DNA of 20,454 nucleotides from a virus. Made by a program: the position numbers and the translations under genes. The notes below the pieces were generated by a model. It was not told where the DNA came from. It was given only the letters and a program-made list of their open reading frames with translations, and made no database searches. The stretch lies in the IMG/VR virus record IMGVR_UViG_3300042731_003602, positions 1-20,454 of that record. One strand, given 5' to 3'. Below are positions 1 through 7,592 of the stretch, one piece after another (the stretch's first letter is position 1; every line of letters begins with the position of its first letter).

Positions 1-964
1 CTATTTCGTTTGCTTTAGAGGCGAAACCAATTTCTGGTCCGAAATAATTTGAATTTCCTAAAGTACTATTATTACTATCTCCTCTAGTAGCTCCTGCAAC
101 TAAAGATGTAGCCCAATCACTATAATATTGATCAGATGAAGCATTTGATGTGTTTTCATGCCACGATGTATAAAAGAATCCATCTTGAGCTTGTCTTGAC
201 GAATCGAGATCGGCAACGGTGGCATGCCCATGAGCATTTGATTGACCCGCTAAAAGATATATATCTATAGTTCTGTCAGCTACTACTGCATTATCGGAAG
301 AGCGATACCATACACCATTAAACCAATAAGCGAGAGCAACACCATCTCCTGTTTCATTACCATCTTCTACTAATACGGTTGTACCTTTATTTGCATTACT
401 TGGCAGAGTGGCGATTGTATAAGCAGATAATGTTTCTTGACCCTGAAGCCTAGTATCTACCGATTCTACATTTGATCTTACATTCCCAAGGCTTACTTGC
501 AGATTGCCCAAGGATACATTGGATGCTCTGCCTTCAAACCAAGCTTCATCATAAGTATGAACTTCATTGCTATCACCTACGATTTTTAAAGAAGATGGTC
601 CAAGGTACAAATCTCTAACCTTATTGCTAGCATTACCTATATCTTGCTGGTCATTACTATTTGGCAATAAATGACCGTTGCTATCTTCTGACCAATCACT
701 AAGACCCCCACCCGTACTGCCTGACTCAAGCGTGGTTATTCTATTATCTAAAGCCCCTACCTCATCAACATCTAAGGCTCTTACTCTCGCAAGTGTATCT
801 AATGCATCATGTACATTTCCTAATGACGCACACCCGCAAACTCCCCAATTTCCTATACTGACAGGCTCATACGCTATTTTATCCGCGCTGAGAGTGTCTA
901 TTTTGTGATTTAGGCTTTTCTGTAATATTCCAACATCAATCCCAACTGACTTTAGAAAACTCAT
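1..964 (-). CDS. tail fibre with SASA acetylesterase domain (partial, cut by window edge)
   Basis: 321 codons are visible, open to the left edge; no stop inside. It starts at the ATG at 962-964, 17 bases after the previous stop, without a clear ribosome site. N-terminus MSFLKSVGIDVG, then VDEVGALDNRITTLESGSTGG (helical/coiled). Next is a fibre motif HLLPNSNDQQDIGNASNKVRDLYLG (98-122), the 'hllPn…ydiG….v.dlYl' module common in tail fibres. IATLPSNANKGTTVLVED (184-201) with FNGVWYRSSDNAVV is a further short fibre module. From 232 comes DIYLLAGQSNAHGH, the SGNH block I of the SASA/CE6-like family with nucleophile S242, then FGPEIGFASKANEI (308-321). The rest of the catalytic residues lie beyond the window. 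Predicted to remove acetyl groups from a host surface polysaccharide during adsorption; substrate unknown. Confidence 0.8.
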   Translation of the reverse strand, partial: MSFLKSVGIDVGILQKSLNHKIDTLSADKIAYEPVSIGNWGVCGCASLGNVHDALDTLARVRALDVDEVGALDNRITTLESGSTGGGLSDWSEDSNGHLLPNSNDQQDIGNASNKVRDLYLGPSSLKIVGDSNEVHTYDEAWFEGRASNVSLGNLQVSLGNVRSNVESVDTRLQGQETLSAYTIATLPSNANKGTTVLVEDGNETGDGVALAYWFNGVWYRSSDNAVVADRTIDIYLLAGQSNAHGHATVADLDSSRQAQDGFFYTSWHENTSNASSDQYYSDWATSLVAGATRGDSNNSTLGNSNYFGPEIGFASKANEI

Positions 965-981
965 TCAAAGCAGTAGGATGA

Positions 982-1308
982 TTATGCGGTAACTTGGACT
1001 AAATCAGATGTCGATATAGCTGAGTCCCCTACGGCATTTGACGCTAGAACCCCATAATAATAATCTCCCGCAGAAGTCTCATCATATAAAACGATGTATT
1101 GATCTCCTGTCGAAGAAGGAGAATTATTTACACCCTGCGAGATTTCTAAATTGGTTACTGGTCCCGATATAGACCAAGAAGTTCCATCATGATCCAATTG
1201 TGCAATTTGGGTATCATTCGTAGTTACGGGTGTGGCTGTACCTCGATATATCCTAAATTGATCTTCGTTATCTGAGTTATCCTGAAATGATATTTGTATT
1301 TTTGCCAT
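982..1308 (-). CDS. single fibronectin type III-like domain protein 2
   Basis: 108 aa, paralogue of the preceding gene. Opens IQISFQDNSDNEDQFRIYRG and ends SAGDYYYGVLASNAVGDSAIS; the middle DGTSWSISGP matches DGTSWNAGI in its sister. The DNS-DNE opening is closer to the general FN3 consensus than in its sister and to the N-terminus of the 506-aa SASA-like protein. Good ribosome site GAGGA seven bases before the ATG. Not a fragment of a broken gene: each copy has its own start, ribosome site and complete β-sandwich. Stops 17 bases before the tail-fibre start. Confidence 0.75.
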   Translation of the reverse strand: MAKIQISFQDNSDNEDQFRIYRGTATPVTTNDTQIAQLDHDGTSWSISGPVTNLEISQGVNNSPSSTGDQYIVLYDETSAGDYYYGVLASNAVGDSAISTSDLVQVTA

Positions 1309-1345
1309 ATTTGTATCCTCAATTAAGTCTTATTGTCTCCATTAG

Positions 1346-1684
1346 TTATATTGTTATTGCAGATGTACTCGGAACTACATCACTATCTGCTACCGCATTA
1401 CCTGCCGATACTCCATAGTAATATGTTCCTGAAGAAGCTTCTGTAAATGTAAAGCCGAAAGTGCCTTCTGTGTCTGTTGGCTCTCCACCCGAAGTGAAAT
1501 CTGTAAGCCCCGAAATATTAGTGGTATCTACAATGCCAGCATTCCATGATGTACCATCCCACTCAATCGAGACAATCAAATCTGAATTGCCTTCATTCAT
1601 ACTTAATGAAGAGCCTCGATATACTTTAAATGCCGTTTCATTATTGGCTTCATCTTGCCACTCCAATCTTATTTGTTTACTCAT
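1346..1684 (-). CDS. single fibronectin type III-like domain protein 1
   Basis: 112 aa, the entire protein being one FN3-like domain. It opens IRLEWQDEANNETAFKVYRGS, the bacterial FN3 signature 'L.W.DnS.NE.gF.IyR', and closes SGTYYYGVSAGNAVADSD ('TyYyrV.A.NavGdS'). No signal peptide or linker. Start has a good GGAGAA six bases upstream. About half of its core positions match the next gene: YRG, DGTSW, SG-x-YYYGV-x-A-x-NAV-x-DS. The pair arose by tandem duplication. A single FN3 protein is too short to be a fibre by itself, so it may decorate the capsid, tail or fibre, or bridge fibre subunits. Ends 37 bases before the next start. Confidence 0.75.
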   Translation of the reverse strand: MSKQIRLEWQDEANNETAFKVYRGSSLSMNEGNSDLIVSIEWDGTSWNAGIVDTTNISGLTDFTSGGEPTDTEGTFGFTFTEASSGTYYYGVSAGNAVADSDVVPSTSAITI

Positions 1685-3074
1685 GATTTATTCTCCATTT
1701 CTTCATTAAATATTTTTCATATGGTAGCCAATTATCAAACATTATATTTGCGCCCGTGAATATCATTTCTCCTAAAAAACAAGGATTCCACCACCTTTGT
1801 CCATTTACTGCATAATTGCCATTGATTGCGAAAGCTTGATTTAAATTATGCGTGGATGCATTATTAGTCGAGTTGACAGTAACTCCATTTATTCTAACCG
1901 TTGCTGTCTTTAACTTATTATTTGCTGTAAACGTATAAACAGCAGGGTTTATCATATCTGTTATAAAGGTTAATCTTCCCACACCCGCTTTTTCGGGTCT
2001 TGCCCAATCGAAATAACCCGCACCTTCATCTTGCCAAGGCAAATGAACTAAACATCTTTGATCCCGCAACACAGCTGAAAATATTTTACCATAATCGACT
2101 GCTGTTGGTTTAGCTACCACAATACAAGTAAAGCTAGTTTTATATGAATCCCTTGGTGGTGCAATAGTTCTATACATATCATCACCAAATATAAATGCTT
2201 TCTTTCCATTTAAGACTCTAGCAGATCGAACAGGAGTCCAAGGAACTACCGTGTATCGTGACCCTACTTTGTTATTAACATTTTGCTTAATATAATCATA
2301 TGAATATGGCAATGGGTTTTCTACTGAAGCAGGGGTACTCGGGTCTCGTGGCAATATAATTCCTCCCATCCCCGCCTGTTGTGCAAGAGAAAAATAATCA
2401 CCACCCTCTAGAATCGGTCCCATCTTAAATGCTTGATTATTATTTAAGATGTCATACCCCAATGGATAACTTGTATCTGAGGTGTGAGGAACGGGCGACT
2501 GAACAGCATGATGCGATTCAGCATCTATATGACATAATGGATTTAGTTCACTTATATCTACATCTTTATTAACCTCTATTTTTCCTTTGGCTTCTACCAT
2601 AGCCCCCGCATACATTTTACCTAAATCGATTTCCGACTTTGTAGTTAATGCATCGTTTAACCTATCTAAATTGGCTGAATTTACTACTCTTACATTTTTG
2701 TTATTTGAAAGCAGTTCTGCCATGTAAGACTCATTTTCATCTACGATAGAAAACCCCCTAGACTTAAAGCCCGACAATCCTGTATTAGTTGCGGTGTAAG
2801 GAAGTATATGACTCTTAAAATCTCCATATTTTTTTTCCAATCGGTCTATATTATTACTTACGAATAAAGGCTTATTGCGATATGAACTATGATTAAATGT
2901 AGGCGGGAAATAGGCAGACTGAACCGTGTTTATTGATCTATACCCATCCTCTCTAGTCGGATGACTTTTCCACCCTGACTGAGCTTTTACCTGATGCCAG
3001 CAATCGGGCAGATATGTAGAATGAGCCCAAAACTCTAAATAAGGAGGAGGAGTTGAAAATTGTATATCGCTCAT
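1677..3074 (-). CDS. surface protein with C-terminal LamG/ConA-like domain
   Basis: 465 aa. The first 300 residues are unlike anything I recognise: MSDIQFSTPPPYLEFWAHST, SYRNKPLFVSN, and helical stretches, with LCHIDAESHH (180-189) rich in His. From about 310 the pattern is a concanavalin-A-like/LamG fold: SFTCIVVAKP, LVHLPWQDEGAGYFDW, VGRLTFITDM, TATVRINGVTVNS, AFAINGNY, FLGEMIFTG and the closing PYEKYLMKKW (450-460). 'hLPW.D…YFD' and 'E.i.y……YL..KW' are marks of the LamG-like domains that close many aquatic phage fibre and structural proteins. Such domains bind glycans. Followed with an 8-base overlap by the first FN3 gene. Likely host-surface adhesin; catalytic residues are not apparent. 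Confidence 0.7.
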   Translation of the reverse strand: MSDIQFSTPPPYLEFWAHSTYLPDCWHQVKAQSGWKSHPTREDGYRSINTVQSAYFPPTFNHSSYRNKPLFVSNNIDRLEKKYGDFKSHILPYTATNTGLSGFKSRGFSIVDENESYMAELLSNNKNVRVVNSANLDRLNDALTTKSEIDLGKMYAGAMVEAKGKIEVNKDVDISELNPLCHIDAESHHAVQSPVPHTSDTSYPLGYDILNNNQAFKMGPILEGGDYFSLAQQAGMGGIILPRDPSTPASVENPLPYSYDYIKQNVNNKVGSRYTVVPWTPVRSARVLNGKKAFIFGDDMYRTIAPPRDSYKTSFTCIVVAKPTAVDYGKIFSAVLRDQRCLVHLPWQDEGAGYFDWARPEKAGVGRLTFITDMINPAVYTFTANNKLKTATVRINGVTVNSTNNASTHNLNQAFAINGNYAVNGQRWWNPCFLGEMIFTGANIMFDNWLPYEKYLMKKWRINHE

Positions 3075-3077
3075 ATT

Positions 3078-4598
3078 TTATCCGTGTACTTCAACTTGTC
3101 TTCCATATGGTATGATCTCAACAATATCGCTTGCTAAATCTAAATATTGCAATGATTTAGCATAAATATGATTTACGGGATCATTGAACAACTCAGGACG
3201 CTTATATTGCATTGTGAAATATTGCCCTATGGGAGTCGATCCTGAAGGATGTGGCTTTCCTGTATAAAGAAAATCTAAATTAATTCCTGTTCCTGCAAAT
3301 GCATCTTCCCACTCATCATATGTACTGACCTTTAAAACTTCCATCCATTCCTCAAAAGTCTTTCTTATGTTTTTACCTGACTCAATATACATAAACTGCT
3401 GTGGCTGTCCCGTAAAAGCACCCCTTCCACCTACAAGTAAATTTAATGGTCTATGCATTCTAGTCCAATAGCCTGCATACCTATTACTTGGATTATAATA
3501 TGATTGTGCATTCCAATTATCATAAACTCCGTTTTGCTCGGCATAATATTTTAGGTACGCATCAAATTCACCACAATTATATTTTATGCAATGCGAACCC
3601 GTGAACTCAGTTCCATCTAATTCATATAATTTATTCCACTTAATACCACCATAATCAGTATATGCTTTCCCATAATACCCTGTCAGCTCTCTTTCGGCAT
3701 ACCACTTTCCTATCGCATCACCTCTATCTTGCACCTTAAAATAGGCAGAATCCTTGATCTCACTTTTTACCCCCCTTCTGTCTGTTAAAACAATAGGCAA
3801 ATCCTCAAAATCCAAATAGCTTCTTAACCAATCTATAATACCTTGATAACTAGATATTACATTTTGGTCTCTATTATCCATATTAATTACGACTCCGCTG
3901 ATACGAGCCTGCACAAACTTATCCCTTAACAAATTTATATGTTGGGAGATATTGTCCTGTATAAACTGCAAGGCATTCCCATTATTTGCATAATTAGTCG
4001 ATGCTATCGCATTTGGCACAGCCAATCTCCATACGGCAATAGGCTTATTATAATTAGCTGACATACTATCTATGTATGAAACTTCTGCACCGAATTTATT
4101 ATTTATGGCATATTCTTGTGCTTTTGCTTCCGTCCAATCGGTGCTAACTGAAGGCTGATCTATTGTATGGGTTTTGACAAAGCTGTCTTGCATTAGTTCT
4201 TCTAATGTTTGAACTGAATCCCCTTCATACAAATGCAAATCAGAAAGGTTGCCTGTCCCCAAAACTTCTTCGTCGCCAATATACAAATACAACTTTGCCC
4301 TTTGGAATACTTCGATTGCACCCAAAGATGCGGTCGTGTTTCCTGAATCATTAAAATTAATAAGTTTAATTTGATGGGTACCTCTACCTACATCACTAAC
4401 ATTTATTTGATAATCTTCGCCCGTTGCTGATGGTTTGGGCTCATTATCTGTCATCAATTTTGCCTTACCCTCTTCTATGAAGGTTTGATTTGCTTCATCT
4501 ATTTTAATTTTACCCGCAGGAATCTCATTTACATTGACACTATATCCTTTCTCACGGTCAGAATTATCTGTAAAAAATATCCCTATCTTATCCTTCAT
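3078..4598 (-). CDS. virion protein with FN3-like N-terminus and catalytically altered SASA-like domain
   Basis: 506 aa. Residues 3-100 start IGIFFTDNSDREKGYSVNV, the same 'I.I.F.DNSDxE..F.V' opening as the two small FN3 genes downstream. From residue 101 the sequence follows a SASA (sialic-acid acetylesterase, SGNH-like) domain: LYLYIGDEEVLGTG (103-116) where the esterase has 'ihLLAGQSNmxG', FGAEVSYI (169-176) for 'FGPEigfA', and ISGVVINMDNRDQN (233-246) for the 'kgvlWyQGEsD' block. A possible H block is PVNHIYAKSLQYLDLA (near the end). The nucleophile Ser is replaced (GQSN to GDEE) and the Gly-Glu of the third block is lost, so esterase activity is unlikely. A binding role for the fold is an inference. 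The start overlaps the previous stop as ATGA with a fair ribosome site (GAGGA). Confidence 0.6.
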   Translation of the reverse strand: MKDKIGIFFTDNSDREKGYSVNVNEIPAGKIKIDEANQTFIEEGKAKLMTDNEPKPSATGEDYQINVSDVGRGTHQIKLINFNDSGNTTASLGAIEVFQRAKLYLYIGDEEVLGTGNLSDLHLYEGDSVQTLEELMQDSFVKTHTIDQPSVSTDWTEAKAQEYAINNKFGAEVSYIDSMSANYNKPIAVWRLAVPNAIASTNYANNGNALQFIQDNISQHINLLRDKFVQARISGVVINMDNRDQNVISSYQGIIDWLRSYLDFEDLPIVLTDRRGVKSEIKDSAYFKVQDRGDAIGKWYAERELTGYYGKAYTDYGGIKWNKLYELDGTEFTGSHCIKYNCGEFDAYLKYYAEQNGVYDNWNAQSYYNPSNRYAGYWTRMHRPLNLLVGGRGAFTGQPQQFMYIESGKNIRKTFEEWMEVLKVSTYDEWEDAFAGTGINLDFLYTGKPHPSGSTPIGQYFTMQYKRPELFNDPVNHIYAKSLQYLDLASDIVEIIPYGRQVEVHG

Positions 4599-6163
4599 AA
4601 TTCCTCTATTGTAACATTGGTTGGCTCACTTGCAAAAGATTGTATTGAGGCATCAAATAAAGATATACCGTCTCCATATATTGCATAAGGATTGACACCA
4701 AACTGCTCGGGTGAACCTACATAAACTTCCTCGAAAGGTACTGGCATGGACGGGCTCCAATTATTTTTCTCTAAATCAGAATCCCATGCATTATACGCAC
4801 CAAGTATATCGCCCGCAGTTTTAGTGTAATATATATTAAGGCTTCTTTGCGTTTTATCAGATATATATTCTTTAATTAATTTTTCCTTATCTTCTGAGGA
4901 TGGGTAATCTGTATCAAACAAGGTTTTGTCACCATCATAAGGTATAAGAGAATTAATATTTAAAACTTTTACAGGATTAGCATTATAACTAAATACATAA
5001 CCCCCTATTACTAATTCGTTATCTAACTTATGTATAGATTCGGCTACATAATTTTCATAAACATTGGTATGAAGCCAATTCTGAAAATCGGCATTGCCTA
5101 TATGTCCACTTTGATACAATTCATCCTCAAGTTGCAAGAACACATTCATTCCCGCAACAACACCATCTGTGCTTTCTAACTCATTTACATGCACTACATA
5201 GGTGTGCATTTTAATAGTTACGAAATGTATATATTTAGGATTTTGACTACCTACTTCCTTCCAACATATGTCATAAACAGAACTACCACTAGATTCTTTT
5301 TGGTATTTTCCATTATATTGCGGATTATTCTCATCTTCATAATAGAAAGATGCTCTACTTAAAGAAGGTCGGCTAGAAAATTCCCAAAGAGGATTATAGG
5401 TCAATCCATTACTATCTTTTGAGGTTTTTAAATAATTATTACGCAAAGTTACAACACCCAAATCATTATTCGATAAATCCCATAATTCTGTGGCAGTATA
5501 TTCTTTTGTGTCTACAATCGCATTCTCTGATATGTATTGCTTTTCTACCTTTCGGGAAAGGTTCAATACATAATGCATTGTAGGAGTCACTATTGGATTT
5601 ACGGATATACTTTCAGGGGCATCGGGGGCTTCCATGATGGTAGCCTCTAACACTATAGGCATTCCATTAGGGTATCCCGCAGGTCGAGCATCATAATCAT
5701 AAACAACAACACTTGATAAATCATTTGGGGCAGTCAATGTCCTTACAAATATCGGGGCTTGCGGAGTATTATCTGTAACTTTTACTTTTGTAGGCTCTAA
5801 AGGCACACTGTTTAAAGTAGCAACCACAGCTACGGGAGGCTCCAAAACATTCACTTCAACATCCGAAGGAACTTGTGGAATAACCATTATATCGGCATTG
5901 ACGTTTAAATCTTCAGGCAATCCAATAACTCTTACTAGTTTTGAGACAGGGACTGCAGGAGCATAATCCGCACTACCTGTTTGATAGGCAACTATTCTAG
6001 CAAAACCAAGAGCAATAGGATTTATATAATAATAATCACCACTAAGAGTAATGCTGATCTTGTCTGCACCACTTAATATTTTATAAGTAACAGGCAGTCC
6101 CGAGGTTGCGTATGCCGTCAACTGAAGGGGGACTGCATTAATTGCTATAAAATTACTACTCAT
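4595..6163 (-). CDS. surface/fibre protein with N-terminal MBG-like domain and Pro repeats
   Basis: 522 aa. Residues 8-80 follow the pattern of bacterial MBG/Big-type Ig domains: LQLTAYATSGLPVTYKILSG … ISITLSG … LGFARIVAYQTGSADYAPAVPVSKLVRVIG ('sAtaSSGLPVtY … gt.tItA.q.G.a.Y..A….r.i.v'). Residues 95-194 are a run of short Pro-spaced β-strands (VPSDVEVNV, EPPVAVVATL, LEPTKVKV, PQAPIFV, EAPDAPESISVNP). The remaining 330 residues are aromatic and acidic. QYNGKYQKESSGSSVYDICW (282-301) has an 'NG-Y…Y…W' shape similar to the end of the gpW-like gene. No catalytic motif seen. It overlaps the preceding gene by 8 bases (ATGAGTAG). Its role is likely a structural fibre or host-binding protein; target unknown. 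Confidence 0.6.
   Translation of the reverse strand: MSSNFIAINAVPLQLTAYATSGLPVTYKILSGADKISITLSGDYYYINPIALGFARIVAYQTGSADYAPAVPVSKLVRVIGLPEDLNVNADIMVIPQVPSDVEVNVLEPPVAVVATLNSVPLEPTKVKVTDNTPQAPIFVRTLTAPNDLSSVVVYDYDARPAGYPNGMPIVLEATIMEAPDAPESISVNPIVTPTMHYVLNLSRKVEKQYISENAIVDTKEYTATELWDLSNNDLGVVTLRNNYLKTSKDSNGLTYNPLWEFSSRPSLSRASFYYEDENNPQYNGKYQKESSGSSVYDICWKEVGSQNPKYIHFVTIKMHTYVVHVNELESTDGVVAGMNVFLQLEDELYQSGHIGNADFQNWLHTNVYENYVAESIHKLDNELVIGGYVFSYNANPVKVLNINSLIPYDGDKTLFDTDYPSSEDKEKLIKEYISDKTQRSLNIYYTKTAGDILGAYNAWDSDLEKNNWSPSMPVPFEEVYVGSPEQFGVNPYAIYGDGISLFDASIQSFASEPTNVTIEEL
5582..5881 (-). repeat. Pro-spaced short β-strand repeats
   Basis: Codes for residues 95-194 of the MBG-domain protein: five or more units of roughly 12-25 residues of the type P-x-[AP]-P-x-x-V-x-V. 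Related units sit in the previous gene at its C-terminus (6216-6365) and near 7206-7304. Probably an extended linker. Protein-level repeats only; no exact DNA repeat seen. Confidence 0.5.
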
Positions 6164-7592
6164 CGAATTGATCCCAAACTATTTCTTGCAATTCTGTCCC
6201 TGTTTGTGCTTCTACAAAACTAGGAGCATTTGGAGGAGGCATTATTCCTGCATTTATTGTTAATAATGACCTTGGGGCTTCAGGTAACTTTATAGCCTGT
6301 ACATAGCTTACTGAATTAGTCGGATGTGTGGCGGTGACTTCAGTTATCGTGGGGGCTTCAGGAAAATCTTCAATATATAGATAGAAACGGTCACCGACAT
6401 CAAATAATGGCTTATCTAAAACCAAATACCCATCACTATTAACTTCTAAAATATGTTTGGTTTTCCACTCATTATTATGGTCTTTATACTCTAATACCAA
6501 TCCACCTAATGCACTAAGGGATGCATTATTTCCATTGCCTTGCTGACTATAATAACCGAATTTACTTAGTGTATGGTCTTTAGCTTCCTGAGTTCCTACA
6601 TCAAATTTTGTATATGTTTCTACATACAATACATGGTTGCCCATTTGGAAGCTATGACCATCCTCTAATACATTCTCTGAAGTATCGATGGATGTTACTT
6701 CATAAACCCACGCTTGTTGTGGCTCAGTAATATAATGTGCAGAACCTAAATCTCCTCTTTCTGTGACAACACCATTTTGATCAATAGTATCTTTAATATT
6801 ATATATATCTATAAGATTATATATTTTTTCTTCATCAAAGGTACCATTCTCGTCTGTATCAACTCCTAATCTTCTTTGTACATAATCATATGGCACAATA
6901 GAACTAAAATAACCATCGAAATAAGTTCTATCTACATACTCCCAATCGTAAGTTTCTACTGAAGATGCCGAAATAACAAGATGACCCATTGGGGGGCAAT
7001 TATAATAGTTTCCATGATATTGATTTACTCCATGTGGCATCCAATACTCCCATTGATGTATTTCGCCATCATGCTCTTCTGACATATCATGCGGATGAGC
7101 TTCAGGTGTCGCCATAGGTGATGCCCAAAGAGCTTCTGCCTCTGTGATATATAATGGATAATATCCATCAATCACCAATGGCTTACCCCACTCCCTAGCC
7201 TTTATTATTTTAACCTTATTAGGGCTAACTTGAACAGAAATAATAGAAGGAAATAGAGGGCTTGTAATAATCTTGCTGATGACATATTCGGGTGCTTGAG
7301 GTTTTTTCGGGTCCCATACTCCATCCCCATCCTTGTCTAAATCTGCAAGATCAATAATGCCATCACCATCCAAATCAGAATATCCCTCACACCAAGCATG
7401 AGTGAACTTTGGTTCATAGATAAATGATATTTTGTCACCTACCGCAAACTGATAACCACTTGATTCTATCGTTACCTCATTATCTTCGGCAGATAACACA
7501 TTAAATTTATCTGTCTCATTAAATGCATAGACCTTACCGCCCTCATCGATCGTTCTCTGAATTATCAGATTTGTAATATCATCTACGATCAT
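6156..7592 (-). CDS. large virion surface protein with Ca-binding loops and His-rich segment
   Basis: 478 aa from the ATG at 7592, which makes an ATGA overlap with the previous stop; an in-frame ATG at 7628 would add 12 residues (MATQGGHSGHSR). Numbering from 7592: residues about 73-94 (SDLDGDGIIDLADLDKDGDG) are two Ca-binding loops of the thrombospondin-3/dockerin type, and about 245-253 (DTDENGTFD) is a third, EF-hand-like. Residues about 152-196 hold six histidines in a cluster ending EYWMPHGVNQYHGNY, possibly a metal site. I recall similar segments in marine phage structural proteins but cannot verify it. A β-rich C-terminal part ends in Pro-rich pieces (DFPEAPTI, KLPEAPRS, MPPPNAPS) like those of the next gene. 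No membrane segment. Probably a fibre or baseplate decoration; no enzymatic role is evident. Confidence 0.65.
   Translation of the reverse strand: MIVDDITNLIIQRTIDEGGKVYAFNETDKFNVLSAEDNEVTIESSGYQFAVGDKISFIYEPKFTHAWCEGYSDLDGDGIIDLADLDKDGDGVWDPKKPQAPEYVISKIITSPLFPSIISVQVSPNKVKIIKAREWGKPLVIDGYYPLYITEAEALWASPMATPEAHPHDMSEEHDGEIHQWEYWMPHGVNQYHGNYYNCPPMGHLVISASSVETYDWEYVDRTYFDGYFSSIVPYDYVQRRLGVDTDENGTFDEEKIYNLIDIYNIKDTIDQNGVVTERGDLGSAHYITEPQQAWVYEVTSIDTSENVLEDGHSFQMGNHVLYVETYTKFDVGTQEAKDHTLSKFGYYSQQGNGNNASLSALGGLVLEYKDHNNEWKTKHILEVNSDGYLVLDKPLFDVGDRFYLYIEDFPEAPTITEVTATHPTNSVSYVQAIKLPEAPRSLLTINAGIMPPPNAPSFVEAQTGTELQEIVWDQFDE
7311..7379 (-). other. tandem Ca-binding loops (TSP3/dockerin-like)
   Basis: Codes for DLDGDGIIDLADLDKDGDG and flanks. 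Two D-x-D-x-D-G-type loops lie back to back, as in thrombospondin type 3 and dockerin repeats, which bind calcium through the spaced aspartates. A third loop (DTDENGTFDEE) lies about 160 residues further on. In virion proteins such loops usually stiffen a stalk. Confidence 0.65.

Noticed and set aside
678-908. Open frame on the plus strand opposite the tail fibre
   Set aside because: It lies wholly opposite the fibre coding frame, has low-complexity Ser/Leu/Pro composition, no ribosome site and no recognisable domain.
982-1684. The two small FN3 genes as fragments of one broken gene
   Set aside because: Each has its own ribosome site, start and full opening and closing strands of the domain, and they match each other along their length, which fits duplication rather than disruption.
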